Positions 7,247 to 16,147 of a DNA stretch of 64,000 nt are shown here, piece by piece. Position 1 is the first letter of the stretch. Each line of letters opens with the position of its first letter. The position numbers and the translations under genes are program-made. The DNA lies in NCBI RefSeq assembly GCF_001424345.1, contig NZ_LMPF01000002.1, forward strand, positions 179,613 through 243,612, given 5' to 3'. The notes under the pieces are model-generated. The model was not told where the DNA came from and did no database searches. It worked only from the letters and a program-made list of their open reading frames with translations. The DNA is from Burkholderia sp. Leaf177 (lineage in GTDB: Bacteria; Pseudomonadota; Gammaproteobacteria; Burkholderiales; Burkholderiaceae).

Positions 7247-9169
7247 ATGGATATCTACAGCAGTTTCGCGACCCGCTTCGAAAAAACCCGCGAGGAGGAA
7301 TTCTCGCTCGAAGAGTATCTCGCGCTCTGCAAAGACGATCCTGCAACGTATGCAACAGCGGGCGAACGGATGTTGGCGGCTATTGGGGAACCGGAGTCAG
7401 TCGACACGCGCACGGACCCGCGTTTATCGCGTGTGTTTGCAAACAAGGTGATCAAGGTGTATCCGGCATTCCGTGAGTTCTACGGAATGGAGGAAGTGAT
7501 CGAGCAGGTGGTGTCGTACTTCCGGCATGCAGCTCAAGGGCTGGAAGAGAAGAAGCAGATTCTGTATTTGCTGGGTCCGGTAGGCGGCGGCAAGTCATCC
7601 ATTGCCGAACGTCTGAAGCAACTGGCCGAGCGTGTTCCTTTCTATGCAATCAAGGGCTCGCCCGTCAACGAGTCGCCGCTGGGCTTGTTCGACTACGACG
7701 AAGACGGTCCCATTCTCGAAGAGCAATACGGCATCCCGCGCCGTTACCTCAAGAACATCCTGAGTCCGTGGGCTGTTAAACGCCTGCACGAATTCAATGG
7801 CGACATCCGCAAGTTCCGCATCGTTCGCCGTTATCCTTCCATCCTTCGTCAGATCGGTATTGCCAAGACCGAACCGGGCGATGAAAACAATCAGGACATC
7901 TCGTCGCTCGTCGGCAAGGTCGACATCCGCAAGCTCGAAACCTATTCGCAGGACGACGCCGACGCCTACAGCTATTCGGGTGGTCTGTGTCTCGCGAACC
8001 AGGGTTTGCTCGAGTTCGTAGAAATGTTCAAGGCGCCAATCAAGGTCTTGCATCCGCTGCTGACAGCAACCCAGGAAGGCAACTTCAAGGGCACGGAAGG
8101 CTTCGGCGCAATCCCGTTTGACGGCGTGGTGCTGGCTCACTCGAACGAGTCCGAATGGAAGACGTTCCGCAACAACAAGAATAACGAAGCACTGCTCGAT
8201 CGTATCTTCGTGGTGAAGGTGCCGTATTGCCTGCGCTATGGCGAAGAGATGAAGATCTACGAGAAACTGCTGCGTAATTCTTCGCTGACCAACGCCGTGT
8301 GCGCGCCTGGCACGTTGAAGATGATGGCGCAAATGGCGGTGTTGACGCGCCTTCATGAACCGGAAAACTCCAGCCTCTTTTCGAAGATGCAGGTCTATGA
8401 CGGCGAGAACCTGAAGGACACGGATCCGAAGGCGAAATCGTTTCAGGAGTATCGGGATTTTGCTGGTGTCGACGAAGGCATGAACGGGGTGTCGACCCGC
8501 TTTGCGTTCAAGATTCTCTCGCGCGTGTTCAACTTCGATTCCACGGAAGTTGCCGCCAATCCGGTGCACTTGATGTATGTGCTCGAACAGCAGATCGAGC
8601 GCGAACAATTTCCGCCGGAGACTGAACAGAAATACCTGTCGTTCATCAAGGATGTGCTGGCGTCGCGTTATGCCGAATTTATCGGCAAGGAGATTCAGAC
8701 GGCGTATCTGGAATCGTATTCCGAGTATGGTCAGAACATCTTCGATCGCTACGTGACCTATGCCGATTTCTGGATTCAGGACCAGGAATTCCGCGACCAC
8801 GACACAGGCGAAAGTTTCGACCGTGCTTCGCTGAATGCGGAACTGGAAAAGATCGAGAAGCCTGCCGGCATCAGCAATCCGAAGGACTTCCGCAACGAGA
8901 TCGTGAATTTCGTGCTGCGGGCGCGGGCGGCGAATGGCGGCAAGAACCCGGCGTGGATCAGCTACGAGAAGCTGCGGGTCGTGATCGAGAAGAAGATGTT
9001 CTCGAATACCGAAGAGCTTTTGCCGGTGATCTCGTTCAACGCCAAGGGATCGGCGGAAGAACAGCGCAAGCACGAGGACTTCGTTAACCGCATGGTCGCG
9101 AAGGGCTACACGCCGAAGCAAGTGCGTCTTTTGTGCGACTGGTATCTGCGGGTTCGCAAGTCGTCGTGA
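7247..9169 (+). CDS. prkA: PrkA family serine protein kinase / AAA+ ATPase
   Basis: A 640-residue cytoplasmic protein, full length for PrkA/YeaG. The AAA+ module has Walker A GPVGGGKSS near residue 108, preceded by YGMEEVIEQVVSYF and followed by KGSPVNESPLGLFD, all typical of the family. The C-terminal PrkA domain (IFDRYVTYADFWIQDQEFRD) carries the proposed kinase region. In Bacillus it is linked to sporulation and in E. coli YeaG to starvation and nitrogen stress; whether kinase or another ATP-driven activity matters most is debated for the family. It is the first gene of the conserved trio prkA-yeaH-spoVR, all present here in order. GAGGAGG precedes ATG 7247. Confidence 0.95.
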   Translation: MDIYSSFATRFEKTREEEFSLEEYLALCKDDPATYATAGERMLAAIGEPESVDTRTDPRLSRVFANKVIKVYPAFREFYGMEEVIEQVVSYFRHAAQGLEEKKQILYLLGPVGGGKSSIAERLKQLAERVPFYAIKGSPVNESPLGLFDYDEDGPILEEQYGIPRRYLKNILSPWAVKRLHEFNGDIRKFRIVRRYPSILRQIGIAKTEPGDENNQDISSLVGKVDIRKLETYSQDDADAYSYSGGLCLANQGLLEFVEMFKAPIKVLHPLLTATQEGNFKGTEGFGAIPFDGVVLAHSNESEWKTFRNNKNNEALLDRIFVVKVPYCLRYGEEMKIYEKLLRNSSLTNAVCAPGTLKMMAQMAVLTRLHEPENSSLFSKMQVYDGENLKDTDPKAKSFQEYRDFAGVDEGMNGVSTRFAFKILSRVFNFDSTEVAANPVHLMYVLEQQIEREQFPPETEQKYLSFIKDVLASRYAEFIGKEIQTAYLESYSEYGQNIFDRYVTYADFWIQDQEFRDHDTGESFDRASLNAELEKIEKPAGISNPKDFRNEIVNFVLRARAANGGKNPAWISYEKLRVVIEKKMFSNTEELLPVISFNAKGSAEEQRKHEDFVNRMVAKGYTPKQVRLLCDWYLRVRKSS

Positions 9170-9390
9170 TGCGTGGCACTGCGTTCAGTCTTGAGCCAAG
9201 GAGGAAATCTGTTCCCAAGCGAAATCAGGCAAAACGTGATTGAATCAGTAGTGTGTTGCTAGTTCCATAGTCATACGTTCGCGTGACGCCGGCACCCAGC
9301 CGGTGAAACGCGAGCACCTTGGCGAGTGCTGGTGGTTCGCATCGGACCACGGACGCTTCGCTTCCTCGCCAATTACGCGGGAGACTGGAT

Positions 9391-10656
9391 GTGCTGCATC
9401 AAATCATCGACCGCAGGTTAGCCGGTAAGAACAAGAGCATTGCCAACCGCGAACGCTTTTTGCGTCGTGTCAAAAACTACATTCGCCGCGCGGTGTCGGA
9501 CGCCGTTCGAGACCGTAGCATCAAGGACATTCAAAGTACGCAGAGCATCACGATTCCGAAAAAGGACATCGCCGAACCGTCGTTCCGGCATGGACCTGGC
9601 GGAAAGCGCGAGCTCGTGCATCCGGGTAACGCCGAATACATTCGTGGCGACAAGATTGCTCGTCCGAACGGCGGCGGAGGCGGTGGCGGCAAGACCGCGA
9701 GCAACGAAGGCGAAGGGCAGGACGACTTCGTGTTCGAGCTTTCGCGGGAAGAGTTCATGCAGTATTTTTTCGATGACCTCGAACTGCCGCGTCTCGTGAA
9801 AACCCAGTTGGCCGCAGTGCCGACATGGAAGAACGTGCGTGCGGGTTTTTCGGCGGAAGGTACGCCGAACAACATCGACGTCGTCCGGTCGCTGCGCAGC
9901 GCGCTTGGGCGCAGGATTGCGCTGGGTTCGCCCTTGTCGCGCCAGTTGCACGAAATGGAGCGCCAGCTCGAAGTACTTCTCGACGAGAAAGGCGACCCCG
10001 AAGTAATAGCGCGGCTCGAAGCCGAGATCGTGATCATGAAAGGGCGCATCACGCGGATTCCGTTTATCGACCCGTTTGATTTGCGTTACGTGAACCGCGC
10101 CAAGCAGCCAACACCTTCCAGCAAGGCGGTGATGTTCTGCCTCATGGACGTGTCCGGCTCCATGGACGAACAACGCAAGGACTTGTCCAAGCGCTTCTTC
10201 ATTCTTCTGTACCTGTTCCTGAACCGCAATTACGAGAAGATCGAAGTGGTCTTCATCCGCCACCACACGCGTGCGGAAGAAGTGGACGAAGAGACTTTTT
10301 TCCATTCGACCGAAAGCGGCGGCACGGTGGTATCGAGCGCGCTGGAGCTGATGAAGAAGATCATGGACGAGCGTTATTCGCCATCGGAATGGAACATCTA
10401 CGGCGCGCAGGCATCGGACGGCGATAACTGGACCGACGATTCACCCAAGTGCCGCAAGCTTCTTTCGGAAGACATCCTGCATAAGGTGCGATATTTTGCG
10501 TACATTCAGGTGGCGCCCGAAGAACAGAACCTCTGGGTCGAATACGCTCATCTGGCCCAAAGCGCGCCGGAACTCGCGATGAAAAAGGTCGAATCGGCTG
10601 CGGATATTTATCCGGTCTTTCGCGAACTGTTCGAAAAACAACAGGCGGCTGCATGA
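9391..10656 (+). CDS. yeaH: YeaH/YhbH family protein with VWA-like domain
   Basis: About 421 residues, partner of PrkA. I place the start at GTG 9391 because the protein then begins like YeaH homologues (LHQIIDRRLAGKNKSIANRE) and GGGAGA lies just upstream; an in-frame TTG at 9319 would add 24 unconserved residues. A Gly-rich linker is followed by an acidic block, and the C-terminal half has a von Willebrand A-like fold with CLMDVSGSMDEQ, a MIDAS-like DxSxS motif, at about residues 249-260. Its role is unresolved; it is nearly always encoded between prkA and spoVR. Its stop overlaps an ATG (ATGA, 10653-10656). Confidence 0.92.
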   Translation: MLHQIIDRRLAGKNKSIANRERFLRRVKNYIRRAVSDAVRDRSIKDIQSTQSITIPKKDIAEPSFRHGPGGKRELVHPGNAEYIRGDKIARPNGGGGGGGKTASNEGEGQDDFVFELSREEFMQYFFDDLELPRLVKTQLAAVPTWKNVRAGFSAEGTPNNIDVVRSLRSALGRRIALGSPLSRQLHEMERQLEVLLDEKGDPEVIARLEAEIVIMKGRITRIPFIDPFDLRYVNRAKQPTPSSKAVMFCLMDVSGSMDEQRKDLSKRFFILLYLFLNRNYEKIEVVFIRHHTRAEEVDEETFFHSTESGGTVVSSALELMKKIMDERYSPSEWNIYGAQASDGDNWTDDSPKCRKLLSEDILHKVRYFAYIQVAPEEQNLWVEYAHLAQSAPELAMKKVESAADIYPVFRELFEKQQAAA

Positions 10657-10784
10657 CGACAAGGCATTTGGACAACGAAGCACGTGGGTATCATCTGAAA
10701 CCTGGCGAAGAATTGACTGCACAAGACAGCGCGCCGCAAAAGGCCAGGAAGCCGCGCGCGAGCGCGACGCCGGAAGGAGACACC

Positions 10785-12305
10785 ATGAACGTGGCGGAAA
10801 AGAGGCCGTTGCCGTGTCCGTCGGACTGGACCTTCGAGCTTATCGAGGAGTACGACACCGAGATTTCGCGCGTCGCGCAACGTTATGGGCTCGACGTCTA
10901 TCCCATTCAACTCGAACTGATCAGCGCCGAGCAGATGATGGACGCGTACGCGTCGGTGGGAATGCCGGTGAATTATCGGCACTGGTCGTTCGGCAAGCAT
11001 TTTCTCTCGACCGAAAAGAGTTACAGGCGCGGACAGATGGGTCTCGCGTACGAGATCGTCATCAACTCGAATCCGTGTATTGCGTACTTGATGGAAGAGA
11101 ACACGATGACGATGCAAGCGCTCGTCATCGCGCACGCGGCTTACGGGCATAACTCGTTCTTCAAGGGCAACTATCTGTTCAAGCTGTGGACGGATGCGCA
11201 CGCGATCATCGATTACCTGGTTTATGCGAAGAATTACATTGCGGAATGCGAGGAGCGGCACGGGATCGATCGCGTCGAGGAATTGCTCGATTCATGCCAC
11301 GCGCTGATGAACTACGGCGTCGACCGCTATAAGCGGCCGCAGAAGTTATCGCTGGCAAAGGAAGCCGCCGCGCGGCGCGAACGCGAAGCCTATTTGCAGT
11401 CGCAAGTGAATGAGCTTTGGCGCACGTTGCCGAACAAGAAGGCGACGACAACCGAAGAAATCGAAAGCCGATATCCGCCGGAACCGCAGGAAAACCTGCT
11501 GTATTTCGCGGAGAAAAACGCGCCTTTGCTCGAACCTTGGGAACGCGAGGTGATTCGCATTGTGCGCAAGGTCGGGCAATATTTTTATCCGCAGCGGCAG
11601 ACGCAGGTCATGAACGAAGGCTGGGCCACGTTCTGGCATTACACGTTGCTCAACACGCTGTACGCGGAAGGCCGGCTCGAGGACGGCTTCATGATGGAGT
11701 TTCTCCATTCGCACAGCAACGTGGTGTATCAGCCGCCCGTGACCAAGCAGTATTACAGCGGGATCAATCCGTATGCGCTCGGCTTTTCGATGATGAGCGA
11801 TATTCGCCGCATCTGCGAAAACCCGACGGATGAAGACCGCGAATGGTTTCCGGAGCTCGCGGGCAGCGATTGGCTAGAAGCGCTGCATTACGCCATGCGC
11901 AATTTCAAGGACGAGAGTTTTATCGCGCAGTATTTGTCGCCGCATTTGATCCGCGAGATGCGTCTGTTCTCCATTCTCGATGACGACATGCGCGACTCGC
12001 TGGAGGTATCGGCAATTCACGATGAAAGCGGTTACAGGTACGTGCGGCAGGCGTTATCGCGTCAGTACGACATGCATCATCGGGAGCCGAATATCCAGGT
12101 GTATTCGGTGAATACGCGCGGCGATCGTAGCCTCACGCTGCGCCATTTCATGACCGATAACCGTCATCTCACCAACGACAGCGAAGAAGTCCTGAAGCAC
12201 ATGGCGCGGCTGTGGCAGTTCGATGTGTACCTCGAAAGCGTCGATGAAAATGGCACGGTCAGGAAACGCTTCGATTGCAAATACACGGGCGCGGAACGGC
12301 GCTGA
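10785..12305 (+). CDS. spoVR: SpoVR family protein
   Basis: With start ATG 10785 the protein has 506 residues, close to E. coli YcgB (510), and begins in register with it (SDWTFELIEEYDTEISRVAQ). GGAAGGAGA lies immediately upstream. A longer form from ATG 10653, overlapping the yeaH stop by four bases, would add 44 residues rich in Lys/Arg/Pro and is possible through translational coupling. Conserved blocks include WSFGKHF, EIVINSNPCIAYLMEEN, ALVIAHAAYGHNSFF, WATFWHYT and SGINPYALGF. SpoVR is needed for spore cortex in Bacillus; the role in non-sporulating bacteria is a stress or envelope function not yet defined. Confidence 0.93.
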   Translation: MNVAEKRPLPCPSDWTFELIEEYDTEISRVAQRYGLDVYPIQLELISAEQMMDAYASVGMPVNYRHWSFGKHFLSTEKSYRRGQMGLAYEIVINSNPCIAYLMEENTMTMQALVIAHAAYGHNSFFKGNYLFKLWTDAHAIIDYLVYAKNYIAECEERHGIDRVEELLDSCHALMNYGVDRYKRPQKLSLAKEAAARREREAYLQSQVNELWRTLPNKKATTTEEIESRYPPEPQENLLYFAEKNAPLLEPWEREVIRIVRKVGQYFYPQRQTQVMNEGWATFWHYTLLNTLYAEGRLEDGFMMEFLHSHSNVVYQPPVTKQYYSGINPYALGFSMMSDIRRICENPTDEDREWFPELAGSDWLEALHYAMRNFKDESFIAQYLSPHLIREMRLFSILDDDMRDSLEVSAIHDESGYRYVRQALSRQYDMHHREPNIQVYSVNTRGDRSLTLRHFMTDNRHLTNDSEEVLKHMARLWQFDVYLESVDENGTVRKRFDCKYTGAERR

Positions 12306-12325
12306 ATCTAGTTGAGCTTTATAAA

Positions 12326-12360
12326 AAAACGGCTCGCTGATCCAATCAGCGAGCCGTTTT
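12326..12360. terminator. Bidirectional terminator between spoVR and the AI-2E-type gene
   Basis: Perfect 15-base stem AAAACGGCTCGCTGA (12326-12340) and its complement at 12346-12360, loop TCCAA, giving a T-run on both strands. It separates convergent genes. Confidence 0.92.
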
Positions 12361-12376
12361 CATTCAGCAGGCAAAC

Positions 12377-13459
12377 TCAGACCTTATCGATGGTCCGCGT
12401 TCCTTCAGCCTGACCTTCTTCGTTTTGCGTGAACAGATCCCAAGCCGCCATGAACAACGCGGCGATCAACGGTCCGATCACAAACCCGTTGATACCGAAC
12501 AGGCCCATTCCGCCCAAAGTCGAAATCAGTACGACCCAGTCCGGCATCTTCGTGTCCTTGCCAACGAGAATGGGGCGCAGGATGTTATCGACCAGACCGA
12601 TGATGATCACGCAGAACGCGATCAGGATCACGCCCCGCCAGATATCGCCGGTGAGCAGGAAATACGCTGCTGCCGGCGCCCAGACCAGCGCTGCGCCGAT
12701 GGCCGGAAGCAGCGACAGGAACGCCATCAGCACGCCCCAAAGCAACGAGCCCTGGATGCCGAGGAACATGAAGATCATCCCGCCGAGAAAACCCTGAGCG
12801 GCGGCAACGGCGATATTGCCCTTCACGGTTGCACGCACGACTGTCGTGAACTTGGCGATCAAGTGCTGTTTCGGCGCTTCATCGAGCGGCAGCGCGCGGC
12901 GAATGCGCCGGCCGATTTCGCCGCCGTCTCGCAGCAGGAAAAACACGAGGTAGAGCATCACGCCGAAGCTGATCACGAACTGGAACGTGTTCTGGCCGAT
13001 GCTGAACGCTTGTGTCGCAACGAACTGGCTGATCGCGGCGGCGCCGTCGGTAAGCCGTTTCTGGATGCTCGGAATATCCGTCAACCCGAAGCGGCCGAGC
13101 AGCGTCTGCACAGATTTCGGCAGCGCATGAATGGCTTCCTGGAAGTACGTGGTGAAATTGGGCTGGCCCGACTTGATCTGCGTATAGGCGAGGCCGATCT
13201 CCTGAACCAGCGTGGCCGCGACGAAGCTCAGCGGCAAGATCACGATCACGATGGTCAGCCCAAGCGTTGCGAACGCAGCCAGATTGCGGCGCTTGCCGAA
13301 TTTGGCGGCGAGGTAACGCTGCATCGGCTGGAACAGGATGGCGAGAATCGTGCCCCAGAATATCGCGCCGAAGAACGGTGTCAGGATCCAGCAGAGGGCG
13401 ACCGTGACTACAAACAGCAGGATGTGGAAGAACTTCTGGTGAACCGAGTGGTTATTCAT
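12377..13459 (-). CDS. AI-2E family transporter (UPF0118/PerM-like)
   Basis: A multi-spanning inner-membrane protein of about 360 residues. Hydrophobic helices lie near the N-terminus (FFHILLFVVTVALCWI, FFGAIFWGTILAILF) and in the C-terminal half (FLGIQGSLLWGVLMAFLSLL), with the conserved family signature VDNILRPILVG and the late GPLIAALFMAAW. Members range from AI-2 exporter TqsA to Na+/H+ antiporters and PerM, so the name does not fix a substrate. I prefer ATG 13459 (MNNHSVHQ) with AAGG upstream; an in-frame ATG at 13504 would add 15 residues. Confidence 0.88.
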   Translation of the reverse strand: MNNHSVHQKFFHILLFVVTVALCWILTPFFGAIFWGTILAILFQPMQRYLAAKFGKRRNLAAFATLGLTIVIVILPLSFVAATLVQEIGLAYTQIKSGQPNFTTYFQEAIHALPKSVQTLLGRFGLTDIPSIQKRLTDGAAAISQFVATQAFSIGQNTFQFVISFGVMLYLVFFLLRDGGEIGRRIRRALPLDEAPKQHLIAKFTTVVRATVKGNIAVAAAQGFLGGMIFMFLGIQGSLLWGVLMAFLSLLPAIGAALVWAPAAAYFLLTGDIWRGVILIAFCVIIIGLVDNILRPILVGKDTKMPDWVVLISTLGGMGLFGINGFVIGPLIAALFMAAWDLFTQNEEGQAEGTRTIDKV

Positions 13460-13652
13460 AAGTGCCTTGATATGAGGCGAACTGAGCGAGGGAGTGGGCT
13501 TCAACGCCTGGCTCCGATAGAAGCAATCGCCGGACGGGAAGCATTAGCAAATTTTGATCCACCCGGCGTTTTGCGCAGATCTGAAGCTAGAAAAAGCCGG
13601 CTAGAAACCTATTGTTAGCGAGCTAAGGTTCCGAAACGAATTGCCGTGCCGC

Positions 13653-15275
13653 TCAAACGGGAGGACTTGTAAGCGCGGTCAGATCATGCGCAACTCGATC
13701 GAGTACTTCGTCCCACTGTCCAAACTGCGCCTGCCGGTACAGTGTGGCTGTCGAGTACCAAGGGCTGTCATGCCGCTCTAGCTGCCATGGCCAGTAAGGA
13801 TTGACGTCGAGCAGTACCCACGTGCGCTGGCCGAGCGCGCCGCTTAAATGAGCGACCGACGTACATACGGTAATGACCAGATCCAATGCGCTGACGAATG
13901 CCGCCGTGTCGTCGAAAGTGGAGAACTCCGCAGTCCAATCAGTGATAGCGAGACCCGCTGCCTGCGCAGCGGCAAGGTCTTGGATCGCGCCGGGTTGCAG
14001 CGAATAAAAAGCCACGCCTTCGAGTTCACGGAACCGGGAGGCGCAGCGTTCCCAGCCGATGCTCCGAAGGTGATTGCGGCCGTGATCGAGGCTTCCGGTC
14101 CATGCAAGTCCGACTTTGATCCGTTTTTCTCCTGCAAGGCGCGCGCGCCATGCCGCTAGTGCCGCTGCATCAGGCGTTAGATAGGCGTGCGCATGTGGAA
14201 TGACGGCTGCATGGGTGCCGAGCCGAAGTGGCAGGCTCAGCAAAGGGACTTCGTAATCAAAGTGTGGCAGGGCGTCGACGCGGGCTTCAGCTCTGTATTC
14301 GTCCACGTGTTCTCCCAGGCTGCGCAACAGCAATTCGCCCATCTGCGGAAAAGAGTTCCAAATTATGCGCCCACCTTCCTTGTGGACACGTGCGGCCATA
14401 TGGGGGATGTATCGGCAGAACTGCAGCACGTCGCCCATACCTTGCTCGCCCCACACCAACAACGTTTTACCTCTAAGTAGCTCGCCCTGCCAACGCGGGA
14501 CATTGAACAAAGGGCGCGCGTCGAGCTTCATCAATAATGGTGTCTGCCAGCGCGCTTCGTGCCCAGACCAGCCTTCGGCGTAATTGCCGCGCAACAGGCG
14601 CATTACTGATAGGCCCACGCGAAGTGAAGCATCATCGGGAGCCAGACTCGATGCGACAGACAGATGGTGTTCTGCTTCCTCCCACCTCTGCGCTTCCTTG
14701 AGTGCCAATGCAAAATTGTTCCGCGCGCCCGTGCTGCGAGAGTCGAGCTTCACTGCTTGCTCGCCGGCAGCCAGCGCTCCATCGAGGTCCTGACACGCTA
14801 GCCGGGTGAGCGCGAGATTGCTCCAGGTATCGCTATTCGCCGCACCTGTATGGACGGCGGCGTCGAGAATTTTTAATTCCTCGACACGGTCGCCGCCCGA
14901 CATCCTGAGTGCTATTGCAAAGTTATTTCGCAGGTTGGGGAAGTCGGGCTCAATAGTCATCGCGCGGCGATATGGGTGCAGTGCGTCGTGATGCCGTTGC
15001 GCCGATTGCAGCGCGTACCCGAGCCGAAAATTTGCCGCGACGCTGTCCGGGTCCAGATGAACGACAGCTTCAGTGAGTGCGGCCGCTACTTCGTACTGCT
15101 CTTGTTGAATCAGCTCAACTATCAATCCATCAAGTGAGCGATCATCCATATTTTGGAGATGTGACGCTGCCTGCAACCAAATCGTTCGGGCTTCGAGTCG
15201 TCCATCGTCCTGCGCGTCTGCCGCGTGGCGCAGAAAGGTAAGGAGTGGCTGCAAGACAGAATGTGCAAAAGCCAT
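13653..15275 (-). CDS. Tetratricopeptide-repeat protein with GT9-like C-terminal domain
   Basis: A 540-residue soluble protein. Residues about 60-240 form four to five TPR units (for example VAANFRLGYALQSAQRHHDA and TGARNNFALALKEAQRWEEA). From about 270 the sequence WGEQGMGDVLQFCRYIPHMA resembles the nucleotide-sugar glycosyltransferase fold of GT9/GT41-type proteins, and DLVITVCTSVAHLSGALG matches the D-x-x-I-T-x-x-(T/S)-x-x-A-H-L-A/S-G motif near the C-terminus. Such TPR-GT fusions are frequent in Burkholderiales, usually near surface-glycan or flagellin genes; here no such neighbour is present. A glycosyltransferase role is likely by family but acceptor and donor are unknown. No strong ribosome site is visible before ATG 15275. 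Confidence 0.8.
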   Translation of the reverse strand: MAFAHSVLQPLLTFLRHAADAQDDGRLEARTIWLQAASHLQNMDDRSLDGLIVELIQQEQYEVAAALTEAVVHLDPDSVAANFRLGYALQSAQRHHDALHPYRRAMTIEPDFPNLRNNFAIALRMSGGDRVEELKILDAAVHTGAANSDTWSNLALTRLACQDLDGALAAGEQAVKLDSRSTGARNNFALALKEAQRWEEAEHHLSVASSLAPDDASLRVGLSVMRLLRGNYAEGWSGHEARWQTPLLMKLDARPLFNVPRWQGELLRGKTLLVWGEQGMGDVLQFCRYIPHMAARVHKEGGRIIWNSFPQMGELLLRSLGEHVDEYRAEARVDALPHFDYEVPLLSLPLRLGTHAAVIPHAHAYLTPDAAALAAWRARLAGEKRIKVGLAWTGSLDHGRNHLRSIGWERCASRFRELEGVAFYSLQPGAIQDLAAAQAAGLAITDWTAEFSTFDDTAAFVSALDLVITVCTSVAHLSGALGQRTWVLLDVNPYWPWQLERHDSPWYSTATLYRQAQFGQWDEVLDRVAHDLTALTSPPV

Positions 15276-15453
15276 AAAAGATTTAGAGATTGGGCAGCTC
15301 GTATGATGGAAAAAAAGAAAGAGTTAACACTGCCGATGCACCTCATAAATGAGTGCCTCCGGCATTAGACCAATCGCCATCGTCATACCTGCGAGGACTA
15401 AGTAAATTTTACCATCGCTGGTTGTGAGCCAACTCTCATAAAAAGGTTATAAT

Positions 15454-15467
15454 TGAGTATTCACTCA
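15454..15467. promoter_or_regulatory. TetR operator candidate, upstream copy
   Basis: TGAGTATTCACTCA: 5-base inverted half-sites TGAGT/ACTCA around ATTC, extended by AAT/TTT flanks. It begins directly after a TATAAT (15448-15453), so a bound repressor would cover the transcription start of the tetR gene that begins at 15488. A near copy lies at 16114-16127 before the next gene. Confidence 0.65.
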
Positions 15468-15487
15468 TTTAACCTGCAAGACCTTTA

Positions 15488-16072
15488 ATGGCCCGACCCA
15501 AAAGCGACGACAAACGCAATGCGCTACTTCTCGCCGCAGAGCAGGTGTTCGCCGAGCGTGGCCTGGCCGCAGCGCCTACCTCGGTTATCTCGAAGCAGGC
15601 GGGCGTCGCCGAAGGGACGCTGTTCACGTATTTCCGCACCAAGGACGATCTGGTCAACGCGTTGTATCGGTCCATCAAGCTTGAACTCGCTGATGCCCTG
15701 ATGGCGCATTTCCCACGACAAGGCCCGGTGCGTGATCGGCTCGAGTATGTGTGGAACGCGTTCGTGGATTGGGGCGTTGCCAATCCGCAGCGGCTGAATG
15801 TGCTCGACCAGTTATCGGTGGCCGACATTGTCACCGACGAGTCGAAGGCGGTTGGCTACGAGCCGTTTGCCGAGATCGAAGCGCTCGCGCAGCACAGCAT
15901 CAGGACGGAAATATTGCAGGCGTATCCGTGCGAATTCATTGCGGCGAGCATGAAAGCGCTAGCCGAAACCACAATGGGATTCATGAACGCTTATCCCAAT
16001 GAAGCAGGGTTGTATCGAAAGATTGGCTTCGATGTGTTTTGGCGGGGCGTTGCACGCGAAGCGGCTGATTGA
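15488..16072 (+). CDS. TetR/AcrR family transcriptional regulator
   Basis: A 194-residue DNA-binding protein. The N-terminal helix-turn-helix reads NALLLAAEQVFAERGLAAAPTS followed by AGVAEGTLFTYFRTKDDLVNALY, a textbook TetR domain at residues 10-57. The C-terminal ligand domain is divergent, as usual. It lies ahead of two oxidoreductase genes on the same strand, and matching palindromes stand before both tetR and the first oxidoreductase, so it most likely represses itself and that pair. Regulators with this layout usually sense the substrate of the enzymes they control; here the ligand is unknown. Confidence 0.92.
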   Translation: MARPKSDDKRNALLLAAEQVFAERGLAAAPTSVISKQAGVAEGTLFTYFRTKDDLVNALYRSIKLELADALMAHFPRQGPVRDRLEYVWNAFVDWGVANPQRLNVLDQLSVADIVTDESKAVGYEPFAEIEALAQHSIRTEILQAYPCEFIAASMKALAETTMGFMNAYPNEAGLYRKIGFDVFWRGVAREAAD

Positions 16073-16113
16073 TGCGGTTGCCTGAATACCCGGTGTTTTT
16101 ATCGCCGATTTAA

Positions 16114-16127
16114 TGACTGATTACTCA
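16114..16127. promoter_or_regulatory. TetR operator candidate, downstream copy
   Basis: TGACTGATTACTCA has the same half-sites as the site at 15454 with one substitution (TGACT/ACTCA, 4-base spacer). Read on the minus strand it matches the first operator at 14 of 17 positions including flanks. It lies 21 bases before the SDR gene start. Confidence 0.6.
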
Positions 16128-16147
16128 CGCAATTAATTCGAGATGCT

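Noticed and set aside
7595-9121. A 508-codon minus-strand frame
   Set aside because: Fully antisense to prkA and without domain signs.
9196-9260. AAGGAGGAAA at about 9198 as the ribosome site of a small gene between prkA and yeaH
   Set aside because: No ATG, GTG or TTG at a usable distance; the nearest frame from CTG would give 17 codons.
12425-13618. A 397-codon plus-strand frame
   Set aside because: Antisense to the AI-2E-type permease, whose motifs are clear; the frame's composition (Arg, Asp, Gln, His-rich) is typical of a shadow in GC-rich DNA.
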